From NCBI GenBank assembly GCA_046596415.1, contig JBKJML010000084.1, positions 1-28,255 of the forward strand: a stretch of DNA of 28,255 bases, given 5' to 3'. How positions within the stretch are numbered: the first letter of the stretch is position 1; each line of letters begins with the position of its first letter. Shown here one piece after another: positions 13,950 through 22,847 of this stretch. Below the pieces are notes generated by a model. That model saw only the letters and a list, made by a program, of their open reading frames with translations. It ran no database searches and was not told where the DNA came from. Source of the stretch: JBKJML01 sp046596415 (lineage in GTDB: Bacteria > Actinomycetota > Thermoleophilia > Gaiellales > Gaiellaceae). The position numbers were made by a program, and so were the translations under genes.

Positions 13950-14995
13950 GTGGCCGCAGGGTCGAGAGCAGGGGCGACGACGCGCGGCTCGATGAAGCGG
14001 TACGGCGGCGAGAGGACGCCGTCGTGGAAGAAGCCCCGCGCCTGGAGCTGCGCGTCGGCAAGCACCTCGGCGGGCGTGTTCACCGGCGCGAGCGCGATGC
14101 TCCGCCGCTGCGCCTCTGCGTACAGATCGCGCTTCACCCGGGGTCCAGCGAAGGCCCAGAAGATCTCGGAGAAGCGCGCGACCGACTCGGGGCGTTGCCG
14201 GAAGGCAAGGTCGTCCCAGCCCTCCTTCCACAGCTCCGGCGCGCCGGGCGTGCCGACCTCGATGAGCCACTCGCGCAGGCGCGTCCACGCTTCCGCTGTG
14301 CCGAGGCGGCCTGCGACCATGCTGACGAAGCCGTCGGCGCAGGGGTACACGCCGGTTCCCGCCTCGCGCGGCTCGCCGCCGGCGCGGCCGCGTACCTTCC
14401 CGGTCAGCTCGTACTCGGGCAGCGCCGTCTCGAGCGCCTGGGTCAGCACCTCCTGAGACGAGACCTCGATCGTGCCTCCCTCGCCGGTCGCGTCGCGGTC
14501 GATCAGCGCGAGCACGACCGCGACGGCGCCGAAGATGCCGGTCGCGAGCGACGATTGGTCGCCGAACGGCGCGACCGGCTCGGCGTCCGGGTAGCCGCCC
14601 AGCCAAAGCAGGCCGCCGGCGGCGAGGCGCACGAGGTCGGTCGAGACGCAGTCCGCGCAAGGGCCGTCGAGGCCAAAGGGCGTGAGGACGGCGTGGATCG
14701 CGCCGGGGTTCGCCGCCCGCACCGCCTCTGGTCGGAGCTGGGGCACGTCGGGCGCGTCGGCTCCCCCCGATTGCAAGATCACGTCGGCGTCGCCGATCAG
14801 CTCCGCCAGCCGCGCGGGCGGCGCGGTGAGCTTGCCGTGGTGCAGGAACCGCAGCTCGGACCACGTTTCGCGGCGGCCGGGGCCGAGGGTGACCCGCGTC
14901 ACCGTCGCGCCCAGGTCGGCGAGCAGACGCCCTGCATACCCGTTCAGCTCGCCGGCGACTTCGAGCACGGTCACGTCGGCGAGTAGGTCAGACAT
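13946..14995 (-). CDS. Class III CoA-transferase, short paralogue B
   Basis: A 349-residue family III CoA-transferase. The start VTVLEVAGELNGYAGRLLADLGATVTRV matches the family nucleotide-binding region, and the middle has ALIDRDATGEGGTIEVSSQE. The C-terminal domain has APVNTPAEVLADAQLQARGFF. It is about 50 residues shorter than usual: the region that normally holds the N-R-K-x-S-L-x-L-D-L motif is compressed to FLHHGKLTAPPARL. This suggests a specialised or non-catalytic partner of the full-length transferase that follows. Its start (14995) lies within the end of the RpiR gene (8-base overlap) and its stop overlaps the start of paralogue A. Confidence 0.83.
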   Translation of the reverse strand: MSDLLADVTVLEVAGELNGYAGRLLADLGATVTRVTLGPGRRETWSELRFLHHGKLTAPPARLAELIGDADVILQSGGADAPDVPQLRPEAVRAANPGAIHAVLTPFGLDGPCADCVSTDLVRLAAGGLLWLGGYPDAEPVAPFGDQSSLATGIFGAVAVVLALIDRDATGEGGTIEVSSQEVLTQALETALPEYELTGKVRGRAGGEPREAGTGVYPCADGFVSMVAGRLGTAEAWTRLREWLIEVGTPGAPELWKEGWDDLAFRQRPESVARFSEIFWAFAGPRVKRDLYAEAQRRSIALAPVNTPAEVLADAQLQARGFFHDGVLSPPYRFIEPRVVAPALDPAAT

Positions 14996-15872
14996 CGCCG
15001 CCCGAGCCGGCCTCGAGCATGTACACGTCCCACTCCTCGAGCAGCTTGATTGTCTCGCTGTAGCGCTCGAGCGCGCCCGGCGACCGCGAGGCGACACCGT
15101 TGACGAGCAGCCCCGCCACCGACAGCGCCGCAACGAGCGAGTTCTGCGTCCCGATGCCCGAGACGGCGACCGGGAGCAGCACATCGACGCGGTTCCGCAG
15201 CGGCGAAATCGGCGAGTCGGAGACGGCGATCACACTGGCGTTGCGACGCTTGGCTGCGTCGATCGCGCCGAGGGTCGACTTGGCGTACGGCGGAAAGCTG
15301 AACGCAAGCAGCACGTCGCCTTCCTCCATCTCGAGCAGCGGGCCGGTCGGCGTGGGGCCGCCGCTCAGGAGGGCGACGCGGTCGCGGACCCGCTCGAGCC
15401 CGACCGCCGCATAGTAAGCGACGCTGAACGTCGTCACGCCGCCGACGATCCGCACGCGCTCGGCCGAGACGAGCAAGTCGACGGCACGCGTGAGGTCTTC
15501 CTCCTCGATCCGCTCAGCGGTGCGGTGGAGGAGATCGAGATCGTGGCGGAGCGACGTCGCGAAGACGCTGTCGCCTAGGTGGGCGGTGGGGTCTCCGTCG
15601 CCGTTCGCCGTCGTCCGCAGGTTGGCGAGCACGAGCTCTCGCACCTGCTCCTGTAGTTCGGGATAGCCGGCGAGCCCGAGCCGGTAGGCGAAGCGGACGA
15701 TCGTGGACGGGCTGACGCCGAGCCGGGCGGCGAACTTGTCGACCGTCGCGAACGCAACGAAGTTGGGGTCCTCGACGATCGTCTCCGCGATCCGCTTCTG
15801 CGAGTTGGTCAGCTCGTCGTAGCGGCGGCGGAGGCTCTTGATCACGTCCTGGCCTGCCTCAAGCTCACTCAT
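14988..15872 (-). CDS. RpiR-family transcriptional regulator (HTH plus SIS domain)
   Basis: A 294-residue RpiR-type regulator. The N-terminal domain (about 8-85) has the family pattern YDELTNSQKRIAETIVEDP, then a helix-turn-helix around FAARLGVSPSTIVRFAYRLG. The SIS domain (about 130-270) reads VRIVGGVTTFSVAYYAAVGL, GDVLLAFSFPPYAKSTLGAI and VIAVSDSPISPLRNRVDVLLPV. SIS domains of this family usually bind phosphosugars, but many RpiR members in catabolic clusters sense other acids or CoA-pathway intermediates. Located inside the operon as its third gene, it should control both divergent operons, and so itself. The candidate operators are the ATTTGTTGC-like repeats at 19148-19236. Its start overlaps the stop of the ThDP enzyme gene (ATGA). 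Confidence 0.88.
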   Translation of the reverse strand: MSELEAGQDVIKSLRRRYDELTNSQKRIAETIVEDPNFVAFATVDKFAARLGVSPSTIVRFAYRLGLAGYPELQEQVRELVLANLRTTANGDGDPTAHLGDSVFATSLRHDLDLLHRTAERIEEEDLTRAVDLLVSAERVRIVGGVTTFSVAYYAAVGLERVRDRVALLSGGPTPTGPLLEMEEGDVLLAFSFPPYAKSTLGAIDAAKRRNASVIAVSDSPISPLRNRVDVLLPVAVSGIGTQNSLVAALSVAGLLVNGVASRSPGALERYSETIKLLEEWDVYMLEAGSGGDV

Positions 15873-17652
15873 TTCGACGTGATCTTCATCGAGCCGAAGT
15901 GGGGATAGCTCGCGCCCCAAGTGTCCGGATACGCGCGATCGATCCCCGGCGTGAAGTAGGTGGGCACGTCGAGGTCCTGGACGACGTCGATTACGAAAGG
16001 CTTGCCGCCCGTCAGCGCTTGCTCGAGCACGCCGGCGAGATCCGCGGAATCCTCGACGCGCGCGCCGTCAGCTCCGTTTGCGCGCGCCAACATCGTGTAG
16101 TCGGGGTTGTATGGCTCCCCACTGTCCTTGCGGACAAAGCGCGACCACGGGTGGATCCGGTCGAAGGCGCGCTGCGCGCCTTTACGCTCGATCCCGAGCT
16201 CGTTGTTGTCGAGGATCACCCAGACCGCCGGCAACTGGTATTCGACCGCCGTCGCCAGCACCTGCGAGGTCATGTTGAAGGCGCCGTCGCCGACGAGCGC
16301 GACCGCAGGGCGGGCGAGATCTGCCGCTGAGGCTCCGAGCACGCCGGAGGAGGCCCAGCCCATCTCGGCCATGCCGGGGTTGAAATGGATGATCCCGGGG
16401 CCGCGGACCGTCATGTACGGCTCGGCGTACTGGACGACGTCGCCGATGTCGACGAAGACACGGCCGTTCACCTTCGCGATCGCCTCGCCGAGCTCGTGGC
16501 ATAGCCGCGCCGGGTGCACCGGGGCCGTGTCCGAGGTGAGCAGTGGTTCTATCTCCCGGCGCCACGCCTGCCACGACTCTTGCAGACCGGACGTCCACTC
16601 GTCCCACTGCGGCCCGATCCCGGCTGCCTCGAGCTCGATCAGCAGGTCTTCGAGGAAGGCTCCTGCGTCGCCAGCGATGCCGACCTCGACGGGGTAGTTG
16701 CGTCCGACCTCGGCGATGTCGAGGTCGACCTGGACGATCTTCGTGTGCGCAACGTCGTAGACCTTGCCGGCGCGCCAGTTCGAGGTGTGGTTGTCGCTGA
16801 AGCGCGCACCGATCGCGACGACGAGGTCGGCCGCGCGCGTCGCCTCGGCCGCAGGCGGCGTGCCCGAGCGGCCGACGACGCCGAGCGAGAGCGGATGCGT
16901 CTCGTCGAGCAGGCCCTTCGCGGTGAGCGTTGTGGCGACCGGGACCTGGAGCCGCTCTGCGAGCTCGCGGACTGACGTGGCCGCGCCGGTTGAGTGCGCC
17001 GCTCCGCCGCCGGCGAGCAGCACAGGCCGCTCGGCGCTCGCGATGAGCTCGACGGTCCTCTTCATGCTCTCGCGGTCGGGGCGGGAACGCGAGCTGATCG
17101 CGCGCCGGCTCGGCGCCTCGATCTCGCCCTCGATCACTCCCTGCTGGACGTCGATCGGCAGCTGGACGAAGACGGGCCCCGGCCGACCGGAGACGGCCAG
17201 CTTGTAGGCCTGGTTCAGCACCTCGATTACCGTGTCGGGCCGGACGACGAGCCAGGACCCTTTCGTGATGGGGCGCATCACGCTGACTGCGTCCTCGAAC
17301 CCGTTGTAGTAGAGCTCCTGCATCCCACCCTTGCCGAGGAAGTGGGTCGGGCCGGAGCCGGCGATCACGAGCAACGAAGCCATGTCGTGCATCGCGGTGG
17401 CGATGCCACCGACGCAGTTGAGGAGGCCGGGTCCTTTGGTGACGACGACCGGCGCGATCTTCTTGGTCGAACGCCAGTAGATGTCCGCCATGTGTACGGC
17501 GTGCGACTCGTGCTTTGCCTGGATCCCCTCCATTTCGGGGTGGTCGATCAGCGCGTCCATGAACGGCCAGATCGCGCCGCCCGCGTAGCCGAAGTACTTC
17601 TCGACGCCGATCTCCGCGAACCAGTCCGCAATCGCATCAACGACTCTCATCA

Positions 17653-17653
<1 letters not shown>
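15869..17653 (-). CDS. Thiamine diphosphate-dependent enzyme, acetolactate synthase-like
   Basis: A protein of about 594 residues with the three-domain layout of the POX/acetolactate synthase family. The N-terminal Pyr domain carries the catalytic Glu49 (IQAKHESHAVHMADIYWR) and KGPGLLNCVGGIATA. A central domain (about 200-340) follows. The C-terminal PP domain holds the ThDP motif, from GDG at 455-457 to NN at 483-484. Members include acetolactate synthase, benzoylformate decarboxylase, oxalyl-CoA decarboxylase and sulfoacetaldehyde acetyltransferase. No small regulatory subunit is encoded beside it, so a biosynthetic acetolactate synthase is unlikely. Because an aldehyde dehydrogenase is its upstream operon partner, decarboxylation of a 2-oxo acid to an aldehyde is attractive, as is carboligation. 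Two ATGs (17653, 17650) follow AAGGAG; the second has the better spacing. Confidence 0.85.
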
Positions 17654-19131
<1,478 letters not shown>

Positions 19132-19138
19132 CGACGCG

Positions 19139-19166
19139 ACTATACAAAATTTGTTGCATTTTGCAA
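19139..19166 (-). promoter_or_regulatory. Promoter of the leftward catabolic operon with embedded operator
   Basis: On the minus strand, TTGCAA (19166-19161) as -35 and TATAGT (19144-19139) as -10 are 16 bases apart. The -10 ends 7 bases before the ALDH ATG, predicting transcription starting at or next to the A of ATG. The spacer contains the palindromic element TTGCA-TTT-TGCAA (plus strand 19154-19166) and motif copy 1, so a bound repressor would block polymerase. Confidence 0.55.
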
Positions 19167-19236
19167 ACCACTTCCTGGCCTCGATTCGATGGCAAATGCA
19201 ACGAATTTACAACTAGAGGACTTGACAGCAACAAAT
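19148..19236. promoter_or_regulatory. Three-copy operator-like motif between the divergent operons
   Basis: Copy 1 is AATTTGTTGCATTT at 19148-19161 (plus). Copy 2 is its inverted repeat at 19194-19207, 13/14 identical. Copy 3 is ATTTGTTGC on the minus strand at 19236-19228. The AT-rich motif stands out in GC-rich DNA. Copies 1 and 3 fall inside the predicted leftward and rightward promoters. The RpiR protein encoded in the operon is the obvious candidate ligand. Confidence 0.5.
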
Positions 19237-19250
19237 CATGCTGGCAAAGT
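19222..19250 (+). promoter_or_regulatory. Promoter of the rightward transport/decarboxylase operon
   Basis: A perfect TTGACA at 19222-19227, a 17-base spacer, and a weak -10 (CAAAGT, 19245-19250). The spacer contains operator motif copy 3. This predicts a 5' leader of about 65 bases before the binding-protein gene. Confidence 0.45.
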
Positions 19251-19322
19251 CGCCGAGCATGTGCTCACGGTCCGGAGGCTCGTCGATAACGACGGGTTCA
19301 ACCACAGAGAGGTGACGTACCC

Positions 19323-20369
19323 ATGAAGCGAGAATTCGCGCGGGTGGGCCTGGTCGGATTGCTGACCGCTGCCCTGCTCGGTGCTGCGGCGACCGGTGCC
19401 TCGGCGCGCGCCGACCGGTCCACGAACGGCGCGACGAGCGCCGCCACCCCGACAGTCAACCTGATCGAGGCGGGTGACATCGACTTCAGCAGCGCCGACG
19501 TCGCCTATTTCGCGGAGTTGATGCGGAAGAACGGCATCAACGTCAACTTCCAGCTGATCCCGAGTGCGGCCGTCGCACTACGGACGGTGATCGCCGGCCA
19601 GGCCGACCTCTTCATCGGGTCCCTGCCGACGGCGATCCTTGCCGTCGTCAACGGCGGAGCGAACATCAAGATCATCGCCGCGAACGACCAGGCGAGCGAC
19701 TACGTCCTCGTCGCGCAGAAAGACGTGACGCTGCAGAACCTCTCCGGCAAGACTCTCGCGATCGACACACCGGGCTCGGCCGGCCACCTGATCGCAAAGA
19801 TCGCGCTGCAGAAAGCGGGCGCAGATCCCGACGCGCCGCGCTACGTGACGATCGGCGGCTCGAGCGCTCGGCTGACCGCGATCATGGCCGGCCGCGTCGA
19901 TATCGCACCGATCCACTACCCACTCGCGCTGACCGCCCTCGAGAACCCGAACATGAAAGTGCTGGTCGACGCGGGCAAGTCGATCGGGCCGTACCTGCAG
20001 TCGGGCCTGATCGCGAACGACGCGTTCCTCAAGAACAAGGCGCTCACGCAGAAGGTCGTGAACGCATTCATCAACGCCCAGCGGTGGGCCGCGTCGAACA
20101 AGTTCAAGTACATCGCGTTCGCGACCGCGAACAAGATGAGCGGCGGCCTGAATGATGGCCAGAAGCAGCGGGTCTGGGACTACTTCAAGGCCGTCAACTT
20201 CTGGGGCATCAACGGCGGGATCTGCTTCGGCCACATCACGCAGTTGGCGAAGCTGAACTGGACGATCGGGTCGCTGCCGAAGCCGCTGCCAGGCCGCGCC
20301 GATTGGCTGAACGACACGTACGTGAAGGCATACCTGAAGGCACACAAGCAGAAGCCCACGACCTGTTAG
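19323..20369 (+). CDS. ABC transporter substrate-binding protein, NMT1/SsuA-TauA type
   Basis: A 348-residue exported binding protein of the family that captures sulfonates, nitrate, pyrimidine precursors and aromatic acids such as phthalate. ATG 19323 follows AGAGGTGA. The Sec signal peptide covers about residues 1-30 (VGLLTAALLGAAATGASARA) and has no lipobox Cys, unusual for a binding protein of a single-membrane cell. Mature landmarks are TVNLIEAGDIDFSSADVAYF, GQADLFIGSLPTAILAV, the helix after GKTLAIDTPGSAGHL, and GRVDIAPIHYPLALT. NMT1-like folds also include dihydroxyphthalate decarboxylase, but the signal peptide and adjacent ATPase and permeases make transport the clear role. It heads the rightward operon and is followed by a stable hairpin that should raise its expression over the other transporter parts. 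Confidence 0.9.
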   Translation: MKREFARVGLVGLLTAALLGAAATGASARADRSTNGATSAATPTVNLIEAGDIDFSSADVAYFAELMRKNGINVNFQLIPSAAVALRTVIAGQADLFIGSLPTAILAVVNGGANIKIIAANDQASDYVLVAQKDVTLQNLSGKTLAIDTPGSAGHLIAKIALQKAGADPDAPRYVTIGGSSARLTAIMAGRVDIAPIHYPLALTALENPNMKVLVDAGKSIGPYLQSGLIANDAFLKNKALTQKVVNAFINAQRWAASNKFKYIAFATANKMSGGLNDGQKQRVWDYFKAVNFWGINGGICFGHITQLAKLNWTIGSLPKPLPGRADWLNDTYVKAYLKAHKQKPTTC

Positions 20370-20378
20370 CGGCACGCT

Positions 20379-20412
20379 CGGCTGCGCGGCGCCCTCGGGC
20401 GTCGCGCAGCCG
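20379..20412 (+). terminator. Intercistronic 16-bp hairpin after the binding-protein gene
   Basis: Arms 20379-20394 and 20397-20412 (CGGCTGCGCGGCGCCC side) pair over 16 positions with one G-U and almost no loop. There is no U-tract, and the next gene starts 22 bases later. It is best read as a partial terminator or 3' stabiliser giving more binding protein than ATPase. Confidence 0.6.
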
Positions 20413-20433
20413 GACGATCGACGAAAGGGACCG

Positions 20434-21207
20434 TTGCTCGAGATCCGGAACCTCCAAAAGACCTACGGCGACTCGCCCACGCCGGCGCTGCTCGACTTCG
20501 ACCTGAAGGTGGCGAGCGGCGAGTTCGTCAGCCTGATCGGTCCGAGCGGCTGCGGCAAGACGACCGCCCTCAGGATCGTCACCGGCCTCCTGCCCGCCTC
20601 CGGAGGCCAGGTCATCGTCGACGGTAAGCCGAGCATGCGTCCGTCGCGCGACAAGGCGATCGTCTTCCAGATGTTCAACCTCTTTCCGTGGCGGACCGCG
20701 CTCCAGAACGTCGCCTACGGGCTCGAGACCCAGCGCGTGCCGAAGAAGGAGCGGCTCGCTAAGGCGCAGGACTACCTCGAGCTCGTCGGCCTCTCCGACC
20801 GCCTCCACCACTATCCGTCCCAGCTTTCCGGCGGCCAGAACCAGCGCGTCGGCCTCGCTCGGGCGCTCGCGATCGAGCCGAAGCTGATCCTGATGGACGA
20901 GCCGTTCGGTGCGCTCGACGCCCTCACACGCGAGCACCTGCAGGAGCTCCTGCAGACGATCGTCGCCGGGAAGGGGCTGACAGTGCTGTTCGTCACGCAC
21001 TCGATCGACGAGGCGATCTTCCTCTCCGACCGGATCGTCGTGATGGGGGTACCGGGACAGACGATCGGCGAGTTCAAGATCGAGCTGCCGCGGCCGCGGC
21101 AGGCCTACGACTGGCGCTCGGAGGCGGAGTACACGCACGTCCGCTCGGAGATCTGGTCGCTGCTCCAGGGCCAGCTGGAGCGCGCCGAGGCGCTGTCGGC
21201 GGCGTGA
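20434..21207 (+). CDS. ABC transporter ATP-binding protein (SsuB/TauB-like)
   Basis: A 257-residue ATPase of the nitrate/sulfonate/taurine importer group. The TTG start at 20434 is supported by AAAGGGA just upstream. It has Walker A (LIGPSGCGKTTALR, about 34-47), a Q-loop (VFQMFNLFPWRT), the signature LSGGQNQRVGLARAL, Walker B (LILMDEPFGALD) and the switch His (VTHSIDEA). It powers the two permeases encoded next. Its stop overlaps the start of permease 1 (GTGA). Confidence 0.93.
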   Translation: MLEIRNLQKTYGDSPTPALLDFDLKVASGEFVSLIGPSGCGKTTALRIVTGLLPASGGQVIVDGKPSMRPSRDKAIVFQMFNLFPWRTALQNVAYGLETQRVPKKERLAKAQDYLELVGLSDRLHHYPSQLSGGQNQRVGLARALAIEPKLILMDEPFGALDALTREHLQELLQTIVAGKGLTVLFVTHSIDEAIFLSDRIVVMGVPGQTIGEFKIELPRPRQAYDWRSEAEYTHVRSEIWSLLQGQLERAEALSAA

Positions 21208-22037
21208 CGCAGATCGAAGCTGCAACGCCTTCCCGGCATGCGCGTGAGCGCACATGGCACGCACCAGCCTGGCTGCACCGGCCGGCCGTCCAGCGCGCCC
21301 TGTCGATCGTCGTTGTCACCTGCCTGTGGGAGTTCGTCGGGCGGCGCACGTTCTCGATCTCGTACCCGACGGCGATCGTGCGCGCCGGGTACCACACCTT
21401 CGTCCCCGAGGTCCTTCCGGCCTTCAAGGACACGATGTCGGCGTTCTGGCTCGGCTACGCGATCTGCGTCGTGCTCGCGATCCCGATCGGGCTCGCCATG
21501 GCGCGCTCGCGCCTCGTCGAGGTCTCCTTGTGGCCGTACGTCTCTGCCCTGTACGCGACCCCTCGCCTGGCACTGATCCCCGTCCTGATCCTCTGGCTCG
21601 GCGTCACTTTCGAGATGCGCGTTTCCGTCGTTGTGATGTCGGGCGTCTTCCCGATCATGCTCAATACGTACCTCGGTGCGAAGGAGGTTGATCGCAACCT
21701 CGTCGACGCGGGCATCGCCTTCTCGGCCAACCGAGCCCAGATGCTCCGGACCGTGATCGTGCCCGGCTGTCTGCACTACATCTTTGCGGGTCTACGGCTC
21801 GGGCTCGGCCGGGCACTGATCGGCACGATCGTCGCTGAGATCGAGGCGTCGGTCGTGGGCGTCGGCCACCTGATCTCGAGCGACGCGCAGATCTTGCGGA
21901 TGGACAGCATGTTCGTCGTCATCATCCTGCTGGGCATCTTCAGCCTCGCCTGCTCGGCCGCGCTGAAGTTCGGCGAGCGTTGGACGACGATGCCGTGGAC
22001 GCGAGGGAGGAAGGTCGCATGGCTGTCGCGGGCGTAA
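21204..22037 (+). CDS. ABC transporter permease 1 (BPD_transp_1, SsuC-like)
   Basis: A 277-residue inner membrane protein with about six helices. The GTG start at 21204 overlaps the ATPase stop (GTGA). The family EAA loop that docks on the ATPase is VDAGIAFSANRAQMLRTVIVPG; helices include YAICVVLAIPIGLAMA and MFVVIILLGIFSLACSAAL. It is one of two different permeases for one ATPase, suggesting a heterodimeric membrane channel. The classical SsuBC and TauBC systems use a permease homodimer. Confidence 0.9.
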   Translation: MTQIEAATPSRHARERTWHAPAWLHRPAVQRALSIVVVTCLWEFVGRRTFSISYPTAIVRAGYHTFVPEVLPAFKDTMSAFWLGYAICVVLAIPIGLAMARSRLVEVSLWPYVSALYATPRLALIPVLILWLGVTFEMRVSVVVMSGVFPIMLNTYLGAKEVDRNLVDAGIAFSANRAQMLRTVIVPGCLHYIFAGLRLGLGRALIGTIVAEIEASVVGVGHLISSDAQILRMDSMFVVIILLGIFSLACSAALKFGERWTTMPWTRGRKVAWLSRA

Positions 22038-22840
22038 GGGCCGAACCGGCCGCGAAGGGACGCCGGACGCCATTCCTCTACCAGCCCCTCGGCGTCTGGA
22101 CCGTGCGCGTGCTCACCGCCGCCCTGCTCTTCGGGAGTTGGCAGCTCTACGCCCAGCACATGTCGCGCGCACTGAACGCGCCCCCATCCGAGATCGCGGT
22201 CGCGATGTACCACCAGGTCTTCACCGACCACGCGATCTGGGGCCCGCTCGGCAGCAGCATGACGGCCCTCGCGCTCGGTTACCTGATCGCGCTCGCGCTC
22301 GGGATTCCGCTCGGGATCGCGATGGGCCGCTGGCGCCCGTTCGAGCACGTGCTCGACCCGTATGTCTCCTTCCTCTACGCGCTCCCACACGTCGCGTTCG
22401 TGCCCATGATGATCATCTGGTTCGGCTTCGAGCTCAAGTTCCGCCTCGCCTACGTCGTCTTCTCGGCGATCTTCCCGGTCCTCGTGAACACGATGACGGG
22501 CGTGAAGAACGTGAGCACCGAGCTGACCGAGGTCGGAGAGAGCTTCTGCGCGAGCGAGCGGCAGATTCTCCGCAGGATTGTGCTCCCGGATGCGGCGCCG
22601 TACATGGTCGCTGGCGCGCGGCAGTCCTTCTCCTCCGCCTGGGTCGGCGTGATCGTGGCGGAGGTGCTCTCGACGCAGACCGGCCTCGGCGGCCTGATCG
22701 AGCACTACGGCAACTTCTTCCAGATGGCCGACATGTTCGTGCCGATCCTCTTCATCATGCTGATCGCCGTCGCGATTCAGATCACCACGGACTTTCTGCA
22801 GGCGCGGCTGACACCCTGGAACACAACCAAGCCGAACTAG
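22019..22840 (+). CDS. ABC transporter permease 2 (BPD_transp_1, SsuC-like)
   Basis: A 273-residue permease. ATG 22019 is chosen because AGGAAGG precedes it by 5 bases; it overlaps the end of permease 1 by 19 bases. The EAA loop is TEVGESFCASERQILRRIVLPD. Helices include LGYLIALALGIPLGIAMG and a C-terminal LFIMLIAVAIQITTDFL. Its N-terminus (MAVAGVRAEPAAKGRRTP) is a short cytoplasmic tail. It is clearly homologous to permease 1 but diverged, consistent with an old duplication within the transporter. Confidence 0.9.
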   Translation: MAVAGVRAEPAAKGRRTPFLYQPLGVWTVRVLTAALLFGSWQLYAQHMSRALNAPPSEIAVAMYHQVFTDHAIWGPLGSSMTALALGYLIALALGIPLGIAMGRWRPFEHVLDPYVSFLYALPHVAFVPMMIIWFGFELKFRLAYVVFSAIFPVLVNTMTGVKNVSTELTEVGESFCASERQILRRIVLPDAAPYMVAGARQSFSSAWVGVIVAEVLSTQTGLGGLIEHYGNFFQMADMFVPILFIMLIAVAIQITTDFLQARLTPWNTTKPN

Positions 22841-22847
22841 GAGCCAC

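Noticed and set aside
19323..20369. 4,5-dihydroxyphthalate decarboxylase (same NMT1-like fold)
   Set aside because: A signal peptide is present and an ABC ATPase plus two permeases follow directly, so a transport binding protein is far more likely.
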